Assembly: GCF_021347895.1 (NCBI RefSeq)
Contig: NC_067125.1
Coordinates: 27,905,697 to 27,969,696 of the forward strand
Length of the DNA: 64,000 nucleotides
From: Acanthochromis polyacanthus
Taxonomy: Eukaryota; Chordata; Actinopteri; Pomacentridae
Direction of reading: 5' to 3'
The notes below the pieces were generated by a model. The model saw only the letters and a list, made by a program, of their open reading frames with translations, had not been told where the DNA came from and ran no database searches. The translations under genes and the position numbers were made by a program. Below, one piece after another: positions 39,601 to 49,664 of this stretch (position 1 is its first letter; the number at the start of each line of letters is the position of its first letter).

Positions 39601-42600
39601 CTTCCAAGAGACTGCTTAACAATATTCTAGGACCAAAATATATTTACAATGATATAAAACAGAAAAAAATACACATCTTCTAATTTTAGAAGCTATGACC
39701 AATTAATGTTTGGATTTTCTGTACCAAATCTGAAAAGTAACAACAAATTTCTCTGCTTTTTAATGCAGCTCGTCTATCCTCCAACATTCTCCTCCTTTAT
39801 CAGACTTTTGCAAGGAATGCTACGGGTCAAATTGCCCTTTAAGAAGAAAGCAATGTTCTGTGAGTCATGTTCTGAGCTGAAAAACACATACAAATGTGGT
39901 GTGTGAGCATGTGGGCATGCATGTGGGGCAGTCTGAGGGCGGGGATATTCTGCAGTCCAGTTTGGTGAATGAGGTCACATCCATGCCTGAGGGGAAAAAA
40001 AGGGCTCTGCTATGGAGTCTTCAGGCCAGCGGACACCAGCGAGATGTCCAGGCCCTCAGCTACACAGGCAGGGACTCCCCCCAACGATCCTCAATTACGC
40101 CATTGTGCTGAGCGAATCCACTCTGCCTAGGCAGGTTAGGCATCATCTCTTTTCTCCACAAAAAGCTTTGTAAAAGCTTTCATCCAGTGTGGCGAGTACT
40201 ATGCCCACTAATATGGGTAGATATATTGATTTGTTGTCGAAACACAGTTCCTCCCCCCCCTGCTGGAGTGCAGAGCTGCATTCAAAAACACAGGCAAGCT
40301 TGATGGCTTTAATATCCAAAAGACAATGAAACTTTAACTAGAAAGTAAAATGTAATCTTGCTAATTTTTGTAGTATGTGTGTGTGCAGACAGTGATGTTT
40401 TTCTGTGTGCTCTAAAAGATTTTCAATTAGGGGCACACGTGACTGTCAGAATCAGAACAAGATGAAAGATGACTGGTCTGTGTGCTGATGGAATAGCCTA
40501 CATGGCTCATCACTGACACTAATGGGCCCGATGATGTATGTTACCACTGGGAAACAATTCCATTGACTCAGTAGAACCACAGCGTAGAAATGGAGAAAAA
40601 AAGCAGAAAATAAAAGCACTAAAACTTTTCCCCAGATGCCCCTGGTAATATTCTCTCCACTGCCTAATATACTGAGACACTCAGTATAAGGTGTTAACGT
40701 GTTTATTAACCAAAGTGAGAAGTTATTTATTATCTACCACTTACAAAGAAAAGCAATAAAAATGGGAGGGACTAACACAAATAAAATAAGGGCTAATTAT
40801 GTTTTTTTGAATTATGAGCCTGGTGTCATTACCAGAAATTGTTTTTGCTACAATTAGGCAGAAAGCTTAAAATCATACAATGCGATATAAGGAGACAAAG
40901 TGTTCTTTCCATTAAGCTCCTCAGCTTGAAAGTAACACCCGACTATCAACAACAATGCAGCAAAAGACCCACTTTGGTTGGTGAACAACACGTGGCTATT
41001 TTGGTTCAAGATCTCCTAAGTTCATGAGCAATTTTCCAATTACGTTGTATAATACATCACCTACTGTCTCATTGGGTCTGTGGTCATAATCTAATAGAAG
41101 CAGGCTGCTGGTCTCCAGGGGCCAAAATTAGAACCATGCTGGATCACTCATGACAAGAAAGTCTTTGTAGGGTTCTCATTTCCTCCCTGTATGGCCAGAA
41201 TTAGATGAGGACATCTGATAATTTGATCTGAAATTTTACATGTAAAAATAGAAAATACCACTGACCTATTGAACTGAAAGGATTTGAATTTTCTCTACAC
41301 AACACCTTTTTCATCATCACTGCAACTGCACTATTGAAGTATTCCATTAAAGATAATTATTTATAGTAAACTCTATCCACCTGCTTTCAATTTGAGTACC
41401 AAAAAATGCAATTTCTTTAATGGTTTCATAAGAGATTGCACTTTAAAATATGGCCTCGGGGATCAAGAGATATGTCACGGCTCTACAGGGTGCCCTGGTG
41501 GTGGGGTGTGGCCATCTTGTGACACAAGGATCATGCAATAGGTTCGATGTCGAAGCGCCCTTGGAAAAAAAGTGTGTATGTTAATTTGGAAATGCGCACC
41601 AGTTTAATGATTCCAGTCACTGCTGATCCCAAGCATATGTATTTTTATGCATTATTTGTTGTGCTAAATGGATCTGCAAGGCCAGTCCATAAAACAGTGT
41701 CTCCCAGGAGGCCACACTGTGGGGTCCATTTGCATGTGTGGCTAGCGGGGGGTTGGGAGCTTTCCATGACACTGACATAGCTGGATAAAGCAGATGCTAG
41801 GTTGCTGCCGAGACGGGCTACGCCGACACTGAGAGCACTTGTTAGCACTGAGGGAGTGTGACACTTCACAGGAAGGAGGGAAAATGGCGTTCCCGCTCTG
41901 CTAGATTGTCTGAAGTGAACAAAGCTACAAGGCTGTTTCATTCCCCCTTACAAACTACACGAAATAAGCCAAGCAAAGACACAGGAGCATTCCCTTGATC
42001 ACATTACTCCCCGTGTGTGCTCCACAGCATCATGTGAGCACCAGCACTTGACCACACTGCGACATCGGTTTTCCTCAAAACACTGGACTAATCAATCACC
42101 TAAAAGGCTCACGCTTGCCAGGGCTAATTAATTACAAAGTCTGGCTAAATTCTAAAACGGCGGCTCATTTACGATGCCCTGACCTAACTTCTTTACGGCG
42201 ATGGCTACATAAATCCTGCAGCTGTGCAACAGCAGGTTGGATAGAGATGTGACAACTTGCGTTTTCCTCTGTCTTATTGGAAAAAAAAATTTAAAAAAAG
42301 ACTTACCCGAGAAGGGCTACAGCACAAAAAGATAAGTTTCCCTGCCAATATAGTACAAGTTTGGCATGGAAACAAATAATGAATGAAAAACAGAGAATGT
42401 GTTTGTTGTGTTTGCTCTGAACAACATACTTTAATAGCTAATTTAGTCAAGATACTGAGATAATGACAATTTAAAGATGAAAAATTAGTCCCTCCATACA
42501 CAACCGTTGAAAAGTGTATTTTTGAAAGATCTTGCATTTTTTTCAATTAATTTAACTTAAAATTAATTAGAAATACAGTCTAGACATTGTTAATGTGGTA

Positions 42601-44930
42601 AACGAATATTCAAGCTGGAAACAGCTGATTTTTAATGGGGGTACAGAGGAACATTTCCAGCAACCATCACTCCTGTGTTCTAATGCGTCTAATTGTGTTA
42701 GTTAATCGTGTTGAGAGGCTAATTAATGACTAGAAAACCCTTGTGCAATTCTGTTAGCACATGAATAAAAGTGTGAGTTTTCATTGAAAACATGAAATTG
42801 TCTGTGTGACCCCAAACGTTTGAACTGTAGTCTAGATACCGAACAGTACATGTGATGAAGGACTGTGGCAAAAAGAAAATGTAAAGAAGCAATGATTTAT
42901 TTATGAGCAGTTATATAAAACCATCTAAAATCTAAAGAGTTTATTCGAAGACATTTTGATTTTACAGCGTACTTATTTATAACAGCAGCAGGAAACAATA
43001 ATTTAACTTGATTTCATAACTTCCACATCTGCTTGGATGATTTGGATTTGTCACATTTGTTGAAATTCCTGCTTTGCCAAGGGAGATTTATGTGTATCAG
43101 TCTCATTGTAGCTGGCATTTCTTCAGCACAGTCTCTGATGAAGAGAAAAACAAATAATGACCGCAACTTCACTATCTTTCTAGTGTGTTCCTCTTTAGTA
43201 ATTGTTGGTAAGCTGCGTTTTTCACATGGTGTACAAATCTCTTGTCTTGTTTATTAATGAACAAATGGGGAAGTGAGTAGATTGGAATTTTCCCTCAAAA
43301 GTAACATTTTTATTACTTAAACAGCCAACTGCATTGCCAGCACCATCATGCAGAAATCTTTTTTTTAAACCATGCTAAGAGCTGTCGTCAACAAATCATG
43401 GATCTGGCTCCACAAACGGGGTTCAATGTGGAATCCCTCTGAGAAAGTTTTGGTTTGAATAAATCAAAAATAGGCACTTTTGAGTGCCTAAAAAACTGCT
43501 TGGGGTGCAGTCGGAAAAGCTACTTATTCTCTTTTTCCAATTTCTCTCCATCTTTAAGGGCAGCAGTCAAATCGAAAAACAATACCAATTTTGTCTTCCT
43601 TTTTCCTAGGGACAGATAGGAAAACAGACCAAATGAGGAGGAAAACAAAACAGCTGGAGATTTGTGAGAAAGATGAAATGAGACTGCTGACGAGTAAAAA
43701 CCTCGTCCCTTTGTTGAGATTATCCTTGTTTCTGAGTTCAAACAGCTGGCAGAAATAGGAACAAAGCACATGATTGACGAGACGATGTTCCATTCATTAG
43801 ATTGTGCTCAGGGGTGGGTCTCCCAATGAGCAGACACACGCCGCACAGCCAGCCATCGGAGTCTGATAACAACAGTGCTAACACTCATCAACAGATTGTG
43901 GGAACAAGAAAAACACACAGCTTGGTGTGTGTCTGTGTGAAAGGAAAACAGAGGTGCTACAATTAGGGTTAAAACTCCCCACTGCTGTCCAGTTTCATTT
44001 AAAAGCTCCTGATGTTGGTTATCGGCGTTTGTTCAAAACCAAATGAGTAACTGTACTACTCTATTGAGCTCTTATCAGTCTATTCAGTGGTTAAATTGAA
44101 ATTATTTCTATTAAAGCTAAAGACATCACTAAATAATTTAAATATTTTAAACATCTACATGCAGGTGGACTTCTTTATTTTGACAGACAGAAATCGCTGC
44201 CCTTTTCTCCCATGATTTTGACAACGGGTGTGCACAATACATTCTCAAATCTCTGCTTTTCAACAATAATTTAGACTCTGTCTGTGGTATTGTGGGATGA
44301 GCAGCAGTGGCAGCAACGGAAAACTGTCCTAAGACAGCTCTGTGGCAGCAGAAACCTGACCTCCCAGTGCCATGAAGTCTGGTTATTTCAACAAAAATCG
44401 ATGCAGTTGAAGGGCACTTTGGGAAGGGAAAAGACAGGCATGCATTTACAGAGAGAGTAAGAAGCCATGCGAGAGGGAACACAAGTTGTTTTTACATGAT
44501 ATTCAAGTGTGCATGTATGTCTGTTTTTTCTAAGCCTTTTTGTATGTCAGATATGGTTACAACTCTTGTCTGTTTTTTAAACTTGTACAGTCTTACTTGC
44601 ATAAAGGATCAATTCAAGATATTTTTCCACGCACACATTTGGTTTCTGAGACATCAAGATCCCTGTCAGTGGAATTGAATTGCTTAAAACACAGAAAGGC
44701 TGATGTCAAAAACTCAACTACACAGAAACAATGTGTTACTAAAGAAATTGTCTTTGTAAACCTGCATCTTCAGGGGTTCAGGTAGTATTTTTATTTTTCT
44801 TCTAGAAGGAGAACATATCTATATCTATGCGCTGTGTGCATTGTGTACTGCTCTTTTTTATTCAAACTGTTTTTCTATTTGCTGCTATTACACTGTAAAT
44901 TTCTCCGCTGCGGGATCACTAAAGGTTTTG

Positions 44931-44964
<34 letters not shown>

Positions 44965-47900
44965 AAAAGCACATCTGCAAAGGCATACTGCAGTTATGTT
45001 ATTTTGTTATAACAGGAGGTGAACTTAATCTTATTGAACCTTTTTTAATTTTAAATGAAATAATTGTGGGAAAAGTGGCATTTTAGGAGCTAGAATAATA
45101 AAAAAAATACACCAAAATCATTAGCACACTTATAATTTGCAAATGTACACCACTGTTGAAAAGTTTGGGGTCATTTAGAAATTTCCTTATATTTTAAAAA
45201 AAAGCATTTTTTTCAATAAAGATAACATTAAATTAGTCATAAACACAGTCTAGACATTGGATATCTACGTAGGGGGTACAGAGGAACATTTCCAGCAACC
45301 ATCACTCCTGTGTTCTAATGCTACATTGTGTTAGCTAATGGTGTTGAAAGGCTCATTGATGATTGGAAAACTCTTGTGCAGTTATGTAAGCGCATGGATA
45401 GAAGAGTGAGTTTTCATGGAAAACATGAGATGGCCTGTGTGACCCAAAAACTTTCGATGGGCATGTGTGCGAAGGTGTGTTCACATCATAGAGAAACAGA
45501 AACAATGTGAGGCAAAGTGAAACACAGAATGACAGCCAGAGTTGTGTAACAACAAACTGCCATGTGTTTCACTTGGCCGTCCTTCCCAACAGTCGCAGCT
45601 TATCACAGGCAGAAAGAAGCCAACTGCGACTGACAGAAGGTACGTTCCGATCAAGGTGCTAAAATACCTGATGCTGCCAAATAGCCCACTAAAGTCCTCT
45701 GAGTAACACAAACACCTCAGTCCTCCTTAAGACGTACTATTGTCTGGCTAAGCCCAGTTAATCCCATTCACAACAATATCAGACTTTCTATTGGCACTGC
45801 AGCTGTAAGAACAGTTGATATGACACAGTGCACAGTATGTAACATTACAGCTATCAAACAGCCATGTCGATGCGTTTGAGTCCGGCCAGCATGTTCTCTC
45901 TGTTTCTGTATGGAAACAAACATGAAATATCCATAACACAAATTTGCATTTCTTCTGTTGTCTCAGTAAGCTTATGTAATTTCCACAAGAGGAACTAACT
46001 TCTCATCTAGTTTGTTTTCTTTCAAGAGGGAATTCCCAGTCTGTTAGACGACACACCGCCTCAGATCTGCAGCTGCCCTCTTAGAGAAAAACCCACAAAA
46101 CATATTTACTGCTAAAAGATGCTCAGCGAATTTTATTCTCCGTTAAACTCCAAGTATCATCCACACATCTGGATCTTTTCTTTAAAGTGTAATCACACAA
46201 CCGGTTAACAGAGCAAAACAAAAACAAACAAAAAAAAAAAAAGCAGTCATTGTGTTGCTGGTTTAAAATCGTGGCTGAATAACAAGTACATGTTCGTGGG
46301 TGATCAAGATCAGAGAGGTTGCGGGAGGAATACTGATGCTGGCAGGAAGTCACCAGCAACACTCCTCGTGCTCCCACTTCATTTCTTTTACAAACACTCA
46401 CAAATGCACTCCCTCGTATCACTGTCAGCATCAATGCATCCTGTGATTGACAGGTAGTTTCTGCCAGTTGAAATGTGGTGAGAGCATTTTCCAAATGTGT
46501 GGGGAATTCACACATGACAAGAACGTGTTGTCAAAAATAGAATTTGTTGCCACATGACTGTAGTATTCAGGAAGCTTTTCTTTCACTTTCTCACAAATGC
46601 ACATGGCTTTCATGAATTCCTTTTGGGCAAGAAACTCAAAAGCTGTACTGAAATGATTAGATGGTTAGCAAATTGCTAAAAAAAAAAAAAGATCGACAAC
46701 AATTGTGATTATCGGCTAAAATCCGATCCGTTCTTTGGCAGGCACCCAATTAGTTGTAGCATCTATATAGTTAATTAATCCTTACCCAAATAAAAGGCCT
46801 TGAAAACCCTTCAAGGCAAATCTGTAAAAACAAAATAGACTTGACTAGAAGTATTGCTGGCTCTTTAAATAATTAAAAATGCATTTTAGCTCCATTATAC
46901 ACCCTGTAGTTTCAGCCATGTAGCATGATTTGTTGTGTAAAAATACATATTCAACACTAGCCAACATGACAGAAGGACAGTGTTGATGAGAAACAGTGGA
47001 GAGGAGGTGAGCATTTCTTTCCACTGCCACATAGATACCACACAAAGGAGCAGGCAGGAGAGATTATGACGAACACAATCATGCATTAAAGTCAACAACT
47101 TACTTCTTGGGAAACACTGACTTGACACGTGTCTTGTGCAAAGCTGGTTTTTACGAGGGCGGTACGTGTTGTGTGAACTGATCTTAAGATGTGTGTGGGG
47201 TTTTTGTATCTATTCAGAATAATAATAATAATAAGAGCGTTCCAAGCACACAAACCAACAAACAGACTCAGCTGGTGGATTTATCGTTTCATAGAAGCGG
47301 CAGGTCTCCACTGAATGGTCTTATCAGCCACGATAACATCCATGGCTGCTTTTCCCACTCTAATTTCAGGAACCAATGGAGCACAAGAAAATACCGAAGA
47401 AGTCTTTCTGAGTAAGGGTTGCATAAAATGTTTCCAAAACCCTTTTCATGGCTTTCTGAAACCCTCAGAAGAAGGTATTAGTTTTGGTGTGCAATGCTAA
47501 TCAAAGTCACGTAGTCCAAGACAGCCCTCTGGCACTAATAATGAGAGAAATTCACCAGAAAAAGGAACTAAACATTTCTGTGAAAACCAAAAAAGCCTGA
47601 TGTGGATTTCTTACTAAATCTACTGTAATCACTTGTGCAGCTGTCATGACATAAGCCCTTTTCTCTCCCTGAACTCTCTATCCCAGCCACACCCTGCTGG
47701 CTGCAGTTGATACAGTTTAAGGCGTATAACGGGACCCTGCTAATTACTCAACACGGACCATGGGGATCTCCTCATGATGTGAGGATTATTACACTCGCCA
47801 CAGCTGTTTTTCACTCCACAGCTGGACATCTTGCGTGTTACAGGTGATCAACCATGTGCACAAAGATTAACGTCCACCAGCTGCCAGATGGCGGGAAAAC

Positions 47901-49664
47901 AACAGCAATCTGGACGGATAGGAAGAAGAACTGGAGAGTTTTTTGTTATTGCAAACTATTGTTGATCTCTCGTGTTTGGCAGAGGGATGCACAGATGCTC
48001 AAACCTCAGGTATCATTTGCAAAAATAACAGCGGCAACACAATACGTTCATGTTTGCTCTGTGAAAACATATGCCAAAAAAAAACAAAAACTAGCCAACA
48101 ATAGTGTGTTCAGCCATAAAGAGCTCACTCACTTACTCACTGCTACTTAAGGAGAACACTTCAGTATTCCCATATTTAACACTGAATCATCATTTTGTAT
48201 GTGCAGTGGTTTTGTTTTTTTAATGGCAAGAGATCATAGCGGAGCATAATTTAGGCAATTAAAGAAAACCAGTTTGAAGGTAAGAAGACTGCTCCTCTCG
48301 GTCCAGACCAAAGCTGCTTTACATAAGAACATTACTTCATAAACATGCTCTCATTAGCATGTCTAGTCTGATAAGTGCTTTTATCCTACATGCTTTACAG
48401 AGCCACTGCTGGATTCATTTCTTATCAATAGCAGCTCCAGAGGGAAACAAGCCATTCTCATGCACAACAGATCTAAAAGAGAAGCTCTGGCAAAAACAAA
48501 AAAAACACCCCGATATCTGTCTATCTATCTATCTATCTATCTATCTCGCCTAACTAACTTTTAAAATGTCCATTATCTGAAATAAGAATTTCTGAACAGT
48601 AGAAGCAGAGATCAGATCTTTTCTTTAACAAAACAAATGTGCATGAAAATCAATAACAGCCCCAGACAGCATCCATTTGTTTGGCACGGATGTTCCCATT
48701 ACACTCTCTCGAATAACAAAGATGGAAAAAACGCAATTGCAAGTGATATTATGCGGCTGAGCCTTTGCGTCTGACTTTTTGAGAATAGTAAGATGTCAGC
48801 TGTTCCAAATAAAGTGACAAAGAAACAGTGGGTGGCTAATGAAAGTGAGGTGTTATGTAGTGAAGCTGAAGTACAGAGTATACTGTACATTTTATACTGT
48901 ATGCACTGTACATATTGGATGGTTCACTAAGTCTATAAAACGCCAGAAAATCAATTGTTTCCCAAAGTGTAAGCTTACATCTTTAAATTACTTGAAATCT
49001 CTGACAATGGGTCAAAAACTGAAAATCTTTATAATTGAGAAGCAAATATTCTGTATAATTGTTTAACTAGCACATCATTTCAGCGCTACCTAATACAAGA
49101 AGTAGGTTTCACAACTGTAGCAACTAAAAAATACCAAATAATTTGCAAATCTAAATCTAAGACAACAGCGAAAGCAGATCAAAAGGAGACAGAGTTTTTT
49201 GGTTAACCGAAAACAAAGATGGTTAGTGATACAAAGTGAGGTCACTTCAGCCCATTTGAGATTTCTTTTACCCAGCTGAAGATAAAAAAATGAAGTCACA
49301 GGAGAGATAAATAGAAAGAGAGGCAAAGTGATAGGGCAGCAGAGATGGGTCAGGGTTCCCTACCATGGCTTTCGTCCGACTGGTTGAAACCACACAGCTG
49401 GCAGATGGAGCGGACCCATTTGTTCATCTCCTCCTCAGTCTCGGCTACGAGATAAAAAGTGCGATCTGAAGTCTTGATGTCAAACACGAAGCTGTCCTGG
49501 AACTCCTTCCTCTTAAAGGTCAGGCCAGCATCCACCTGCTCGCAGCAGTGCAGGTCGATGACACGGATGGGCTTCTTCGAGTGGTTGTTCTTGTAGTACT
49601 CCAGAACATCGGGGTCACCACTCATGCGGCCGCTGCGAAGTATAAACCAGCGCTTCTTCCATGC
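33478..49664 (-). CDS. gab2: gab2, GRB2-associated binding protein 2 (coding exons 2-10; exon 1 outside window)
   Basis: The joined exons are 49664-49364, 38736-38508, 36347-35752, 34997-34900, 34717-34438, 34295-34205, 34071-33969, 33853 (or 33850)-33731 and 33624-33478. They give 655 codons with consistent phases. About 25 more residues must come from exon 1 beyond base 64000, so the full protein would be near 680 residues, against 676 in human GAB2. Gab2 is a cytosolic docking protein recruited to the membrane by its PH domain and by GRB2. After tyrosine phosphorylation it binds PI3K p85 and SHP2 and drives PI3K-AKT and RAS-ERK signalling. GAB2 rather than GAB1 or GAB3 is shown by [52 protein letters not shown] and [20 protein letters not shown]. 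Confidence 0.96.
33731..33853 (-). CDS. gab2: gab2 coding exon 9: first SHP2-binding tyrosine (NAGNAG acceptor)
   Basis: The acceptor is the tandem TAG/CAG at 33856-33851. Using the first AG starts the exon at 33853 and adds a Gln (QNPAS, as in human QNPVS); using the second starts it at 33850. The donor is AGAAAG|GTAAGC (GT at 33730-33729). The exon is 123 or 120 nt, phase 0. It encodes [16 protein letters not shown], then [18 protein letters not shown], which contains the VDYLALDF motif equivalent to human Tyr614, one half of the bidentate SHP2-activating site. Confidence 0.94.
33969..34071 (-). CDS. gab2: gab2 coding exon 8: third YxxM site
   Basis: The acceptor is TTGCTTCAG|GCCTG (AG at 34073-34072) and the donor is GCTATG|GTGAGT (GT at 33968-33967). 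The exon is 103 nt, phase 2 to phase 0. It encodes [20 protein letters not shown] then NYVAM. This is equivalent to human Tyr584 YVPM; the proline at +2 is alanine here, while the YxxM core for p85 binding is kept. Confidence 0.94.
34205..34295 (-). CDS. gab2: gab2 coding exon 7
   Basis: The acceptor is TTTTTCACAG|CGAAG (AG at 34297-34296) and the donor is GGCCCAT|GTGAGT (GT at 34204-34203). The exon is 91 nt, phase 1 to phase 2. It encodes [20 protein letters not shown] and then PVTMSWTRP, nearly colinear with human KPTPLDLRNN...[16 protein letters not shown]. It is not visible as a long open frame and is supported by homology and matching splice phases. Confidence 0.93.
34438..34717 (-). 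CDS. gab2: gab2 coding exon 6: two YxxM p85 sites and second GRB2 SH3 site
   Basis: The acceptor is TGACACCAG|AGAAGC (AG at 34719-34718) and the donor is GGAAAT|GTGAGT (GT at 34437-34436). The exon is 280 nt, phase 0 to phase 1. It encodes [18 protein letters not shown] and [18 protein letters not shown], the two p85 SH2-binding YxxM motifs equivalent to human Tyr452 and Tyr476. It ends with [14 protein letters not shown], the second PxxxRxxKP GRB2 SH3 site. The frame runs into the intron in phase, so a simple open-frame call over-extends the 3' end. Confidence 0.95.
34900..34997 (-). CDS. gab2: gab2 coding exon 5
   Basis: The acceptor is CTCCACAG|GCTCC (AG at 34999-34998) and the donor is ACCTG|GTGAGT (GT at 34899-34898). 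The exon is 98 nt, phase 1 to phase 0. It encodes [16 protein letters not shown], then [15 protein letters not shown]. It corresponds to the human segment starting SSCETYEY and carrying AESMSDGVGSFL. The exon was found by splice-site reading because its frame is too short to stand out as an open frame. It is the most diverged part of the gene. Confidence 0.88.
34998..35751 (-). other. gab2 intron 4 (754 bp)
   Basis: The donor is at 35751-35750 and the acceptor AG at 34999-34998. I see no repeats or other genes; the plus-strand open frame at 35246-35557 has no recognisable similarity. Confidence 0.85.
35752..36347 (-). CDS. gab2: gab2 coding exon 4: tyrosine motifs, first GRB2 SH3 site, 14-3-3 site
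   Basis: The acceptor is ATGTTGCAG|GAGTGCC (AG at 36349-36348) and the donor is TACAGAG|GTACGC (GT at 35751-35750). The exon is 596 nt, phase 2 to phase 1. It starts [13 protein letters not shown] and contains [12 protein letters not shown], the tyrosine-proline motifs YDLP and YQIPRTF, and [11 protein letters not shown]. The last is a proline-rich stretch with the atypical PxxxRxxKP GRB2 SH3-C binding pattern. It is followed by IPRRNTLPA, which matches the human Thr391 14-3-3 docking motif. All key residues are intact. Confidence 0.95.
37078..37157 (+). mobile_element. Retroelement 3' tail with (GGAT)9 microsatellite
   Basis: The stretch starting CCAGCACCCCCCGTGACCCT, followed by AGTGAGGATAAGGCAG, leads into about nine GGAT units (37122-37157). 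The GCGACCCT-GAGGATAAGCGG-(GGAT)n arrangement is, from memory, the usual 3' end of a very common fish retroelement. Only the tail remains. Confidence 0.55.
38080..38195 (+). mobile_element. LINE-type 3' tail
   Basis: CTGTGAGATTAATAAAAGC, then TTATCTTACCTTAT, resembles the 'TGTGGGAT-AATAAAGG-TTATCTTATC' end of truncated fish LINEs. It is diverged and has no coding remnant. Confidence 0.45.
38508..38736 (-). CDS. gab2: gab2 coding exon 3
   Basis: The acceptor is TGTCTGCAG|ATGG (AG at 38738-38737) and the donor is GCACG|GTAAAG (GT at 38507-38506). The exon is 229 nt, phase 1 to phase 2. It encodes the post-PH linker with [21 protein letters not shown] and [12 protein letters not shown], all matching the GAB2-specific linker. 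It contains potential Ser and Tyr phosphorylation sites. Nine codons of intron-derived frame upstream should not be read as coding. Confidence 0.94.
42499..42832 (+). mobile_element. Tc1-like MITE family, copy A
   Basis: It starts after TA (42497-42498) with CACAACCGTTGAAAAG and ends with the inverted CCCCAAACGTTTGAACTGTAG before TA. The body shares the stretches ACAGTCTAGACATTGTTAA, GGAACATTTCCAGCAACCAT and CACTCCTGTGTTCTAATGC with the copies at 45148 and 59926. Termini of the type CACTACCGTTCAAAAGTTTG are, from memory, typical of a widespread fish Tc1-like family. It has no transposase. Confidence 0.8.
44830..44964 (+). mobile_element. LINE-type 3' tail with (TCTA)n microsatellite
   Basis: The tail ACACTGTAAATTTCTCCGCT, then GCGGGATCACTAAAGG, runs into about eight TCTA units (44931-44964). 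This is the common 3' end of truncated fish LINEs, whose terminal repeats expand into microsatellites. Confidence 0.6.
45148..45470 (+). mobile_element. Tc1-like MITE family, copy B
   Basis: It starts after TA (45146-45147) with CACCACTGTTGAAAAGTTTG and shares the internal blocks of copies A and C in the same orientation. Its right terminus is degenerate (AAAAACTTTCGATGGGCATG), so the end coordinate is approximate. Confidence 0.75.
48521..48546. repeat. (CTAT)n microsatellite
   Basis: About six and a half perfect CTAT units in gab2 intron 2. Confidence 0.95.
49364..49664 (-). CDS. gab2: gab2 coding exon 2: main part of the PH domain
   Basis: The acceptor is TTTCCAG|GCATGG (AG at 49666-49665) and the donor is CATG|GTAGGG (GT at 49363-49362). 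The exon is 301 nt, phase 0 to phase 1. It encodes [13 protein letters not shown], then [41 protein letters not shown] and [20 protein letters not shown], which is the phosphoinositide-binding PH fold through its C-terminal helix. The in-frame ATG at 49625-49623 corresponds to the start of the shorter human isoform (638 residues), which lacks the first PH strands. Confidence 0.96.

Larger units (their letters stand above)
38737..49363 (-). other. gab2 intron 2 (10.6 kb)
   Basis: GT at 49363-49362, AG at 38738-38737. It contains two copies of one MITE family (42499-42832 and 45148-45470), a LINE tail with TCTA microsatellite (44830-44964) and a CTAT microsatellite (48521-48546). No convincing exon is seen on either strand. 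Confidence 0.85.
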
